A stretch of 64,000 nt of DNA from Paenibacillus turicensis. Lineage in GTDB: Bacteria > Bacillota > Bacilli > Paenibacillales > Paenibacillaceae. The stretch spans positions 60,282-124,281 of the forward strand of contig NZ_JAGGKG010000016.1 of the NCBI RefSeq assembly GCF_017873435.1, in the 5' to 3' direction. This document shows, in pieces, positions 30,481-38,571 of the stretch. The notes under the pieces are model-generated. The model did no database searches and was not told where the DNA came from. It was given only the letters and a program-made list of their open reading frames with translations. The translations under genes and the position numbers were made by a program. Each line of letters begins with the position of its first letter. Within the stretch, counting starts at the first letter, position 1.

Positions 30481-31226
30481 TAATAATCCACCAACCTTCT
30501 ACGATTGGTTTGAGGGGGTAGCGAAGGTGATTCAATGACAACAACTAAGGGACGTATTCGGTCTATTGCGTATTGTTTCAATTGTAGCAACTGAAAGAAT
30601 TCCTCCACTGAATGGAATTCTCCACTTTCCTCCCTATGTTTAATCGCCTTTTTCGCTAAAATAATACCCACTCCAGGTAAGTCTGAAATTTGTTCCTCTG
30701 TAGCAACATTTAAGTCCAATAAGCTATCAGATGATGAAGATAATGTAGCCTCTTCGATTTGAGAAGCTGCAACTTCCTCTTCTTCATAATAAGAATCCCC
30801 AGTATCCTCATCTTCTTCATAATCTTCGTCATCTTCATATTCGTAATCTTCATCGTCATAATCCTCTGTATCAGGATTATAATCATATGCCAAATGCCGT
30901 TCCATCTCAGCTTCATATGCCTTTCGATATTGAAGTCGGGATAAGTATTCTTTACGAATATTAAGCGCATGAATTACCGAGATCACTGTGCCTATTATTG
31001 CTGCAAAAAAAAGATAATCATATGCGGCGCTTTTCTCATCGTATACCTCTAATAAAAGTAAAATAAATGGAATTGCATAGACGAGTCCCCATACCGCCCA
31101 TGCTTTTTTCTTAGTTTTAGCAGAAATATACATAAAGGCGACCCAATTCAAAAAAAAGACAAACGTAAGGAGAACCCACCACGAGTTAAAAAAGCGCCAA
31201 ATCTTACTTCTGGGTTTAATTTTCAT
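30480..31226 (-). CDS. Membrane protein with acidic linker and C-terminal helix-hairpin-helix domain
   Basis: A 248-residue protein with three predicted membrane helices (residues ~15-34, 42-62, 69-89), an extremely acidic segment at ~113-155 (repeated D/E/Y, as in DYDDEDYEYEDDEDYEEDED), then a ComEA-type helix-hairpin-helix domain (LNVATEEQISDLPGVGIILA). It ends RRRLVDY. Helix-hairpin-helix domains usually bind DNA backbone or proteins. The same C-terminal R-x-V/I-D-Y/F pattern is found in the second HhH protein and the AAA ATPase of this operon. GGGAGAG precedes the ATG. Function not known. Confidence 0.85.
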   Translation of the reverse strand: MKIKPRSKIWRFFNSWWVLLTFVFFLNWVAFMYISAKTKKKAWAVWGLVYAIPFILLLLEVYDEKSAAYDYLFFAAIIGTVISVIHALNIRKEYLSRLQYRKAYEAEMERHLAYDYNPDTEDYDDEDYEYEDDEDYEEDEDTGDSYYEEEEVAASQIEEATLSSSSDSLLDLNVATEEQISDLPGVGIILAKKAIKHREESGEFHSVEEFFQLLQLKQYAIDRIRPLVVVIESPSLPPQTNRRRLVDY

Positions 31227-31253
31227 ATTACTCTCCCATTTAATATTTAAACT

Positions 31254-31991
31254 CTAATAATCTATAATACGAGTCTTAACCTTACTTAAAATTGGAGAAA
31301 ATGCAGTTTTCCCTCTTAATTGCTCAATCTGATGTGGCTTCAATGCTAATAACTGCCCAACCTCTTCTATCATTTTGAATCCCCCCACCGTTTCACGGTG
31401 TTGAACAATTTGTTTAGTTGGCTCTATACCTAGACCTAAATGCTCAAGTAATTCCTCTTGTGAAGCTATGTTTACATCAATTAAGGCAAATTCACTTTTA
31501 TCATACAATGATGCAGTATTGCTCTCATCACCTAGATGCAACACATCTAACACTTCTATATCTTGACTCTCAGGCTGTGTTGGGTTTAACAAGCATTGCT
31601 GTATATCATAAAATAACTCAATGACTTCTTCCCTCTTTTCAGAAATTCCAGACATATTAAATAAAACTTCACTACCCATACTCAGATTAAAACTACCTGA
31701 TGATTCAAACTCTAATTCCTTAAATTGTTCCCAATTAAAAAAAGCATAATGATAGTTGGTTGGCCAAGCATTTCTTAAGTAAATCCCTGTATTGGCTATA
31801 ATAAGACCTCGTTTTCCATTTTTAAAAAGCGTAGTATCTATTAAGGCAATAATCTCTATTTCATGTGGGAGTCTAAATTCAACAAACATATTAGTCCACA
31901 TTTTTTTAGAAATAAGCTCTTTAGGGTAAAACCAACTATCAGAATAATCCTCACATATTTCAGTAATTCTATCTAAGTGAACCTTCTCCAT
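31254..31991 (-). CDS. PH-like plus helix-hairpin-helix protein
   Basis: A 245-residue soluble protein. Residues ~25-130 look like a bacterial PH-type fold (IIANTGIYLRNAW, FNWEQFKELEF, then a C-terminal helix EEVIELFYDIQQCLL); residues ~165-225 are a helix-hairpin-helix unit (DVNIASQEELLEHLGLG, QIVQHRETVGGFKMIEEVG). It ends KTRIIDY. The start codon is 4 bases after the upstream stop, and its ribosome binding site (GAGG) overlaps the end of that gene. Both domains are adaptor-like; the domain reading of the N-terminal part is tentative. Confidence 0.8.
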   Translation of the reverse strand: MEKVHLDRITEICEDYSDSWFYPKELISKKMWTNMFVEFRLPHEIEIIALIDTTLFKNGKRGLIIANTGIYLRNAWPTNYHYAFFNWEQFKELEFESSGSFNLSMGSEVLFNMSGISEKREEVIELFYDIQQCLLNPTQPESQDIEVLDVLHLGDESNTASLYDKSEFALIDVNIASQEELLEHLGLGIEPTKQIVQHRETVGGFKMIEEVGQLLALKPHQIEQLRGKTAFSPILSKVKTRIIDY

Positions 31992-31995
31992 CTCA

Positions 31996-32748
31996 CTAAC
32001 CTCGTACGTTTATAGTTAATACAATCGAATTGTCTTCTAAAATCTCTTCATGCTCCACTTCCATATTTTTATCTGCAACACGGGCTTTAACCTTTTCATA
32101 TACCATTGATTGCACACATCTTTTATAATCCTCATCGACATTGGATAAGTATTCATATATTTTAGTAGAGCTAGGTGCATTTTTAATTTGTACTTGGAAA
32201 GGAGCACCAGGTTCAGTTTGACTGAAAGTTAAAGTTGATTCCTCTACTTTGCAGGAAATTTTGGATCCCTGATAAATGGGGTTTACCCCAAATTGCTTAA
32301 GTGTAGAAAATAATATTTGTCCATCACGAAAATTAGTTGGATAAGTTTCTACAGCAACATTGTTATCATTTACATTAGTTTTGGTCTCAAATAAAGAATT
32401 CCCCTTCAAATTCTCAAACACATTCCGACCAGCTACCCTATTTAACTCATTCATAAAATGCTCAACTTTTGCTTTAGAATCTGATTTTCCAAATACAGCC
32501 GTCCATTTCCCTTCAACTTGCTCCCAAAAAAAGTATAAATTTTTCCCGTCAATATGGGTCTTTATACTTCCTCCCCATTTCTCCGCATCATATCCTGCTT
32601 TTCTAACCGTTCTTACTAATTCAAGATCATTCTTAAAATCTGTAGCCACTTTTATTTGAGAAGATTCAACCCAGTTATTAAAATTATTTTTCCCCATTAC
32701 GAGCCGTAACGTGAGTGCAATGGGAATCAGTGTTAATGAAACTGACAT
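31996..32748 (-). CDS. DUF1257 (Ycf35)-like protein
   Basis: A 250-residue protein. Its C-terminal half (EYLSNVDEDYKRCVQSMVYE followed by VEHEEILEDNSIVLTINVRG) follows the ending of DUF1257/Ycf35 proteins, and the segment DLELVRTVRKAGYDAEKWGG resembles the start of that domain, so the protein may be a diverged duplication. In cyanobacteria and plastids Ycf35 genes occur with DUF2997 and Ycf46 genes. The resemblance is weak and from memory. I use the ATG at 32748 (GGGAGAG upstream) rather than the adjoining GTG. The N-terminus is mildly hydrophobic (SVSLTLIPIALTLRLVMG), perhaps a membrane contact. Confidence 0.6.
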   Translation of the reverse strand: MSVSLTLIPIALTLRLVMGKNNFNNWVESSQIKVATDFKNDLELVRTVRKAGYDAEKWGGSIKTHIDGKNLYFFWEQVEGKWTAVFGKSDSKAKVEHFMNELNRVAGRNVFENLKGNSLFETKTNVNDNNVAVETYPTNFRDGQILFSTLKQFGVNPIYQGSKISCKVEESTLTFSQTEPGAPFQVQIKNAPSSTKIYEYLSNVDEDYKRCVQSMVYEKVKARVADKNMEVEHEEILEDNSIVLTINVRG

Positions 32749-32789
32749 CACTTACTCTCCCTTCTGGAACATACCTCTTCATTTAACCA

Positions 32790-33020
32790 CTATCTATTAC
32801 CTTGTTGTACATTCGTATTTATTATAGGAACCTGCTGCTCCTCAATTACTACTTGCTCGGTCTCGTAATATTCAGCTGTATACTCTGAGTCAACAATTTC
32901 GGCATCAAGTAGCTGCTCCAAAACCTCTAGGTAGTCCATGCACCCTTTACCTTTAACACCCATCACTTCTGCTTTAATCTGTCCGTCAGGAAATATTTGT
33001 ATTTGTATTTTCTTTGCCAC
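32790..33020 (-). CDS. DUF2997 family protein
   Basis: A 76-residue protein whose first 50 residues (IQIQIFPDGQIKAEVMGVKG, then KGCMDYLEVLEQLLD) fit DUF2997, a small domain found next to Ycf35 and Ycf46 genes. The conserved GVKGKGC-D motif is intact; the tail is extended and acidic then polar. The start is a GTG with GGGAGG 8 bases upstream. It is 22 bases after the AAA ATPase gene and 41 bases before the DUF1257-like gene. Function unknown; possibly an adaptor. Confidence 0.8.
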   Translation of the reverse strand: MAKKIQIQIFPDGQIKAEVMGVKGKGCMDYLEVLEQLLDAEIVDSEYTAEYYETEQVVIEEQQVPIINTNVQQGNR

Positions 33021-33042
33021 TAAGTTTGCCTCCCCTCTCTAA

Positions 33043-34731
33043 TTAAAAGTCTACTGCCCTACCACCTCTTGATAATAAAACATCATCATGCTCTGGAGAT
33101 TTAGACTCTGGTGCTTGTGGTGGTGGCAAAATAGGATCAACCACCGGAAGACTATATTCTAGTCGATCCTCCTTCAATGTTGCCGCAACAGCTCTTACAT
33201 TAGCCCACTCACGAATACCTTGAATTTGTTCGGCTTGAGTTACTGAGAGAGGCACCGTTGTATGAATCGCTTTGATAAAATCTTCTTGTGTAATGGCTCT
33301 ATCTTCAGAAAAGGCTTCAAATAAAGCAGTAATTACAATCTGCTCAATTTCAGCACCAGCATAACCCTCTGTTAGCTCCGCTAATTGATAAAGGATATTT
33401 TCATCAATTTGAAAGTGCCCCCTCGCCTTTGGAGAATTTAAGCGCTTATTCATATGCAAACGGAAAATTTCCACACGTTCCTTTTTAGTTGGAAGATCCA
33501 CAAAAAATATTTCATCAAAGCGTCCTTTACGTAGCATTTCCGCAGGTAATGAATGAATATTATTTGCTGTGGCTACAACAAAAACAGGCTTTGTTTTTTC
33601 TTGCATCCAAGTCAAGAATGTCCCGAATATACGACTAGATGTTCCACTATCACCAGCTTGTGTTGTGCCACTAAAGCCCTTTTCAATTTCATCTATCCAT
33701 AAAATAGAGGGCGAAACTGCTTCCACAGTTTTGATTGCTTTACGCATATTTTCTTCACTACTACCCACAATGCCACTAAAAATTTTTCCCATATCTAATC
33801 TTAGTAAGGGTAATTGCCACATTGCGCTAATCGACTTAGCAACTAAGCTTTTACCACAGCCAGGAACGCCTGTAATAAGTACCCCTCTTGGGGAAGGCAA
33901 TCCATATTCCTGTGCAGAATCTAGCCACGATTTATTACGCTTCATTAACCATCTCTTCAAATTTTCAAGTCCACCTACATCATTAATATTGAGGTCTGAT
34001 TTTATAAATTCTAAAATTTCTGACTTTTTAATAATTTGACGTTTTTCCTCTAAAATAACCTCAACATCCTTAATATTTAACTTACCGTCATCAACCATAG
34101 CGCGTGCAAAAGCATTTTCTGCCTCATGTAAGGTTAATCCTAGTGCTGCCTTAGCTAGCTTCTCTTCCTCTAAATCAGTCAATTCTATTAAAATTCTTCC
34201 ACTTGCTTTATTTGCTTCAATCATTTCACTAAGAATGGTTTTTAGCTCTGAAAATGTGGGTAAATCAAAATCGACAATTGTAATTTCCTTTTGTAGCTCT
34301 GTAGGTATTGTTAAAGTAGGACTCACAATGATTACATTTTTAGGGTTAATGCTTTGCTTTAGAAAAGGTAATAAATCACGTATTTTCCTTATAATTTGAG
34401 GATCAGGCTGCCTACCACCTACACCAAAATAGATATGCAGATCTTTTAATATAAATATAGCTGGTTGATCATATCGCTCTATAAAATCTAAACATTTAAG
34501 TGGATCCTTTAAATCATCATTATATTTTTTTCCTATTTCTGCTAGCCCACTAGTCAAGCTCCAAGTAAAGACCTTTCTTACCGTCTTAATAAGAACTTCA
34601 TCCTCAGCAACAGCTTGAATTACAGATAAGGCTCGCTCTTCTTCCCAAGTAGGTATGTATAGAAAAGGAAACCGTGCACGCATTAAATTGGAAATGAGGG
34701 TTTTAAACTCAATATTTGCTGATTGTCTCAT
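33043..34731 (-). CDS. AAA ATPase of the Ycf46 type
   Basis: A 562-residue ATPase with an N-terminal Ycf46-type domain (residues ~8-230, FKTLISNLMRARFPFLYI, VIIVSPTLTIPTELQKEI) and one AAA module: Walker A GVPGCGKS at 288-295, Walker B ILWIDE at 343-348, sensor ATANN, arginine region RKGRFDE. KKSEILEFI...DVGGLENLKRWL and IEKGFSG are typical of Ycf46 rather than FtsH or Vps4. It ends RGGRAVDF after a proline-rich tail. The ATG at 34731 has GGAGG 11 bases upstream; an earlier ATG lacks a site. First gene of the operon. Ycf46 is linked to inorganic carbon responses in cyanobacteria; its role here is unknown. Confidence 0.88.
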   Translation of the reverse strand: MRQSANIEFKTLISNLMRARFPFLYIPTWEEERALSVIQAVAEDEVLIKTVRKVFTWSLTSGLAEIGKKYNDDLKDPLKCLDFIERYDQPAIFILKDLHIYFGVGGRQPDPQIIRKIRDLLPFLKQSINPKNVIIVSPTLTIPTELQKEITIVDFDLPTFSELKTILSEMIEANKASGRILIELTDLEEEKLAKAALGLTLHEAENAFARAMVDDGKLNIKDVEVILEEKRQIIKKSEILEFIKSDLNINDVGGLENLKRWLMKRNKSWLDSAQEYGLPSPRGVLITGVPGCGKSLVAKSISAMWQLPLLRLDMGKIFSGIVGSSEENMRKAIKTVEAVSPSILWIDEIEKGFSGTTQAGDSGTSSRIFGTFLTWMQEKTKPVFVVATANNIHSLPAEMLRKGRFDEIFFVDLPTKKERVEIFRLHMNKRLNSPKARGHFQIDENILYQLAELTEGYAGAEIEQIVITALFEAFSEDRAITQEDFIKAIHTTVPLSVTQAEQIQGIREWANVRAVAATLKEDRLEYSLPVVDPILPPPQAPESKSPEHDDVLLSRGGRAVDF

Positions 34732-34828
34732 GCAAAAAAGTTCCTCCATTTTTTTAATATATTTCCTCTATTATATTACTTTCGGACTATAAATAGAAAA
34801 CATTTCCTGTGAAATGAGCACATTTCAA

Positions 34829-34865
34829 TAAAAAAACCCTATTCTCAAACATAATAAGAATAGGG
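34829..34865 (-). terminator. Intrinsic terminator of the DUF438/hemerythrin gene
   Basis: CCCTATTC pairs with GAATAGGG and is followed on the minus strand by seven U. It isolates the Ycf46-type operon from the upstream gene. A TATAAT -10-like box lies about 20-30 bases above the AAA start with no convincing -35. Confidence 0.9.
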
Positions 34866-34888
34866 AGTGATATTATATTTAAAGTATT

Positions 34889-36205
34889 TTAAGACATAAT
34901 CCGCTTCTGCCCCTCTAACGCACGAATTGGCGCAATGTTTTGGGTGAATTCAAGTGTCCCCATATAACGACCATCCTCATCACGTATTGCAAAGTAACGA
35001 ATAAACACGAATTTATCCTTAAACGGAATCCAGAAGTCCTCGACGTCCTTCTTGCCTGCTTTAAAGTCTGCTAATAGCTCATTTACGATATGCACACTTT
35101 GTGGTGGGTGGCAGTTTTGTACTGTACGTCCTATCACCGCTTTCGTTCTAGCAAAAATACGCTCACCATGGGAGAAGTACCGCACAACATCATTTTCATC
35201 GATAAAGGTTAAATCAACAGGGAGCACATTCATAATTGCTTCAAGCTGCCCAACAGACAACACGCCTGTATCAAATTTAACAAAACCTTGTGGTGTAGAA
35301 AAAGCTTCTCCTGCCTCGGCTCCATCGTTAGCTTTATCTTTACCCTCACCCTTAGTCTCAACTGTAGCTGTATTGGCATATACCGTTTCAGGTGACGGCG
35401 CACGAGCTGGAATCCATTTTTCGTTTGGTGCAGTTAAGCAAAATCCGATTTCATCTGACTCTTCGGCAATTTTCACCCATTCATCCTCGGTCAGCTTCTG
35501 CAATGCCATCGGCATCAAAATATTTTCTTCCTTGTAGATCATTTCGTTTACTTCTTTGATCATTCGATCCAAGTCCATCTTCATCGTGTCTTTATCACTA
35601 TTGTAATTCATAAGGTTAGCTTTGATTTCCTTAATCATAGCGCGAATTCCGTCATCTACCCCCCACATCACCTTCGTAGGACCATAGATGCCATACTTCT
35701 CTAAATAAGGGAATAGCAGGTTCTCTTTTCGACTATAATGTTTATCTACATCTAGTAAGAGATTTAAATCTTCAACTAGCTTAAAAATAATCTCTTCCTC
35801 ATCATGTTTCATAAATTTATCGATATGGAGGGAAATCGTAAAGTTTAGCAAGCGTTCAATCTCGCGGTTTTCCAATTTAAACGTATGCACAGGATGTCCT
35901 GGCTGATCTTCTGGTTGACCAGAATGAGGAGCATGAATCTCTTCAATGGAGCCTTTGAAAATGGCAGTATGCACTGAACATAACCGCTGTACCTCAGAGA
36001 CCGGAATTCCTTCCTCCTCCATTAATGCGTGCTCTAACTGGGAAATTTCAGACACAGTGACATCACCTACAGCTTCTTCAAATCTCGCCTTAACCTCCTC
36101 TACACTTTTACCTTGATGGAGCTCTTTAATAATTTCCTTTAGTAATTCCTGACGTCTGGTTTGCTCTGGTATATGATGTTCACGATTATTAATTAATTCA
36201 CTCAT
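34889..36205 (-). CDS. DUF438, hemerythrin-like and PAS domain protein
   Basis: A 438-residue protein: DUF438 (residues ~10-85, LLKEIIKELHQGKSVEEVKA), hemerythrin-like HHE helices (~90-240, with HYSRKENLLFPYLE and KEENILMPMAL as probable diiron ligands), and a C-terminal PAS domain (~310-435, DLTFIDENDVVRYFS, GRTVQNCHPPQSV). Members are thought to sense or repair oxygen/NO damage; a role in iron-sulfur repair has been suggested for related proteins. The ATG at 36205 has GGAGG 8 bases before it. An Fnr-like palindrome lies 66-79 bases upstream, consistent with anaerobic control. Confidence 0.88.
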   Translation of the reverse strand: MSELINNREHHIPEQTRRQELLKEIIKELHQGKSVEEVKARFEEAVGDVTVSEISQLEHALMEEEGIPVSEVQRLCSVHTAIFKGSIEEIHAPHSGQPEDQPGHPVHTFKLENREIERLLNFTISLHIDKFMKHDEEEIIFKLVEDLNLLLDVDKHYSRKENLLFPYLEKYGIYGPTKVMWGVDDGIRAMIKEIKANLMNYNSDKDTMKMDLDRMIKEVNEMIYKEENILMPMALQKLTEDEWVKIAEESDEIGFCLTAPNEKWIPARAPSPETVYANTATVETKGEGKDKANDGAEAGEAFSTPQGFVKFDTGVLSVGQLEAIMNVLPVDLTFIDENDVVRYFSHGERIFARTKAVIGRTVQNCHPPQSVHIVNELLADFKAGKKDVEDFWIPFKDKFVFIRYFAIRDEDGRYMGTLEFTQNIAPIRALEGQKRIMS

Positions 36206-36270
36206 TTTGTGCACCTCCGTTAGTGATAACTATTCTCAGTAAAACTTAACATAGCCTTCATGTTACACCA

Positions 36271-36284
36271 GTGATTATAATCAC
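36271..36284 (-). promoter_or_regulatory. Fnr/CRP-family-like palindrome upstream of the hemerythrin gene
   Basis: A perfect 14-base palindrome GTGATTATAATCAC followed by A, near the Fnr consensus. It is centred about 72 bases before the start codon; a TATGTT box at 36248-36253 would place it near -37 of a transcription start, an activator-like position. Confidence 0.55.
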
Positions 36285-36414
36285 AAATAAAAAGGGATTT
36301 GATTGCCAGTCCCTAAAATGACAATAAATAGATGAGTTCAAAGACTAAACAAGGCTAAAATGGATTTATAAAGAACACTAATATAAAATAAAAAAACAAG
36401 GAGGCTCGGCCACA

Positions 36415-37092
36415 ATGGAACCCATTACACTTTTATATATAGAAGACGATATAGAAATTGGACAACTTGTATCTGCGGATTTGAAGGAACGAGGTTATCA
36501 TGTCATTTGGCTAAAGGATGGCGAACAAGCCCTTACCTTTGCTGAGCAAAGTCTGCTTGTTATTTTAGATGTGATGTTGCCTGGCTTAGATGGCTTCACA
36601 TTAGGACAACGCTTGAAGAAAAGTTTCCCTGCACTACCGATCCTAATGTTATCTGCAAGAACATCAATTGATGATAAGCTCCAAGGGCTACAATTTGCTG
36701 ACGACTATTTAACAAAGCCGTTTCATCCCGATGAATTATCTGCCAGAATTGAAGTATTGCTTCGTCGAAGCGGCACACCTGCTAGCCAGCAGCTCCAAGT
36801 GAAGCACCTCACAATTAGTGATCAGGAAAACATTATTATCAATAACGATACAGGTGAAGAAATTGTGCTCACTGGTAAGCAGTTTTATATTTTTAAATTT
36901 CTGCTTCGCCATTTAGGGCAAATTTTAACGAAGGAACAAATCTACGAAGGCGTGTGGGGAGAACCGTACATTGACGGGGATAAAACGTTAATGGTTCACA
37001 TCCGACATTTACGCGAAAAGCTAGAGCGAGACCCAGCCAATCCAGAGATCATTGAAACGATTCGTGGGATCGGCTATCGGGTGAAGCCATGA
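36415..37092 (+). CDS. OmpR-family response regulator
   Basis: A 225-residue regulator with a receiver domain (IEDD acid pocket, phospho-acceptor Asp in VILDVMLPG, Lys in LTKPF) and an OmpR-type winged helix (residues ~130-222, LTGKQFYIFKFLLRHLGQIL, VHIRHLREKLE). AAGGAGG precedes the ATG. It overlaps the histidine kinase gene by four bases (ATGA) and is followed by an ABC-2 exporter, the arrangement used to sense and expel cell-envelope-active peptides. Confidence 0.92.
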   Translation: MEPITLLYIEDDIEIGQLVSADLKERGYHVIWLKDGEQALTFAEQSLLVILDVMLPGLDGFTLGQRLKKSFPALPILMLSARTSIDDKLQGLQFADDYLTKPFHPDELSARIEVLLRRSGTPASQQLQVKHLTISDQENIIINNDTGEEIVLTGKQFYIFKFLLRHLGQILTKEQIYEGVWGEPYIDGDKTLMVHIRHLREKLERDPANPEIIETIRGIGYRVKP

Positions 37093-38501
37093 AGGGAATA
37101 AATCTTCAGAAATATAAAAATTCACTTTTATCCAAATATACCTTAATTATTTTAACCGCTATTATTTTAATCCCAATTGGATTACCCGTTTCACTTGTAG
37201 CTACGAGCTTGATAAAAAACTTTATGCAGCAAGCTCCGACTACAAGTAACGAATATTATGGTGATTCCATTCATTTAGAGGATATGTGGCACAAGCAAGC
37301 TAGACAGCTAGACCAAGCTTCTCCAGAGACAATCAATGATACATTACGTAGGCTCAAGCAAAAATACGTTAAGGCAAGCCTCTTTTGGGTAGACGGTAAC
37401 GGCAAAACTCAGCTACAGCTACCTGTAAATCCAAAAATACCTGCGACATGGTCCGCAGAGCAAGCGATTGAATTTATGAAAAAACACGTCAATGCTGATC
37501 CCTATACGATTATCTCTTTCATAGGAAATAGCAACGAATATACACGAGCTAATCAGGGCTTTATCGTATTTATGTTGCCACGTAACATGCTTGTTGTAAA
37601 CGATACCTTTAATGAAATTTTTTCCTCTATTTTATACATGCTTAGCTTATTAGCCACCATCATCGCTTTTATTATTGTCTCCTTTTTATTTTTTAGAAAT
37701 ATTCAGAGAAGGCTGCTTCGCTTGCAGCAGGCGATGACACCTACAGCAGATAACCTGCTTCCAGCTCCAATCGTGGAAGGAAGTCCTGATGAAATCGGTA
37801 GACTAGAGAAATCCTTTAACCATATGATTGCAGAGCTTCAAGCTAGTCAGAAACGTGAGCGTGAGGAAGAAACCCTTCGTAAAAAGTTCATAAGTAACCT
37901 CTCGCATGATTTACGCACACCTTTAACTGTACTCGGTGGTCACCTTTTCACGTTATCCAAGGAACCCCTTTCTGAAGCTGGTAAACAATCCCTTGCGCTG
38001 ATGGAGGGTAAAATTAGTGAACTAGATGGATTAATTGAAAATCTTCTTTCCTACAACCTATTATCTAGTGGAAAATATAACATCGAGCTACACGAGGTGG
38101 ATATCATTCGTTTTCTTCGGCAAAGTGCAGCAGCATGGTACCCTGTATGGGAGGCAAAAAATATAGATGCACATATCAATTTGCCTGACACTCCTTTAAA
38201 ATGGCGAATTGATGATCTTGGCTTCCGACGTGTCTTGGACAATCTGTTCCAAAACGTAATGCGTTATGCGAGCAATGGCAAATATATTGGAATATCAGTT
38301 ATAAATCGAAAAGGTATTCCAACCATCTGCATACAAGATCATGGGCCTGGCATGGAGGCGCACACGACCTCACAAGGCTCTGGACTTGGCTTGCTCATTG
38401 TCGATATGCTGTTAAAGGAAATGGATCTAACTCGCGAAGTAGATTCTACTCCACATGGAACCACGGTATACATCTCCCCCCAAACTCAACTTTTAAACTA
38501 A
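37089..38501 (+). CDS. Membrane sensor histidine kinase
   Basis: A 470-residue kinase with two membrane helices (residues ~15-40 and ~182-205) around a ~140-residue extracellular domain, HAMP linker, HisKA with the phospho-histidine in FISNLSHDLRTPLT, and HATPase boxes DNLFQNVMRYA, QDHGPGM and GSGLGLLIVD. It should act on the regulator encoded immediately before it. The stop is 70 bases before the ABC ATPase gene, with an inverted repeat between. Confidence 0.92.
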   Translation: MKGINLQKYKNSLLSKYTLIILTAIILIPIGLPVSLVATSLIKNFMQQAPTTSNEYYGDSIHLEDMWHKQARQLDQASPETINDTLRRLKQKYVKASLFWVDGNGKTQLQLPVNPKIPATWSAEQAIEFMKKHVNADPYTIISFIGNSNEYTRANQGFIVFMLPRNMLVVNDTFNEIFSSILYMLSLLATIIAFIIVSFLFFRNIQRRLLRLQQAMTPTADNLLPAPIVEGSPDEIGRLEKSFNHMIAELQASQKREREEETLRKKFISNLSHDLRTPLTVLGGHLFTLSKEPLSEAGKQSLALMEGKISELDGLIENLLSYNLLSSGKYNIELHEVDIIRFLRQSAAAWYPVWEAKNIDAHINLPDTPLKWRIDDLGFRRVLDNLFQNVMRYASNGKYIGISVINRKGIPTICIQDHGPGMEAHTTSQGSGLGLLIVDMLLKEMDLTREVDSTPHGTTVYISPQTQLLN

Positions 38502-38513
38502 ATTTAAACAACT

Positions 38514-38561
38514 CACCTCTATGTATTTAAACTACAGTCTGTAGGATGATACATAGAGGTG
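38514..38561 (+). promoter_or_regulatory. Nested perfect inverted repeat covering the ABC ATPase ribosome binding site
   Basis: CACCTCTATGTAT (38514-38526) pairs with ATACATAGAGGTG (38549-38561), and inside it CTACAG pairs with CTGTAG around one T. The 3' arm contains the AGAGGTG Shine-Dalgarno of the gene starting at 38572. It lacks a U-run. It could be an RNA switch that hides the ribosome binding site or a DNA operator for the adjacent regulator. Confidence 0.7.
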
Positions 38562-38571
38562 ATGATATTCA

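Noticed and set aside
30480..31991. The two HhH proteins as ComEA competence proteins
   Set aside because: Neither has the ComEA architecture (signal anchor, SLBB domain, extracellular HhH), and no comEB/comEC genes are adjacent.
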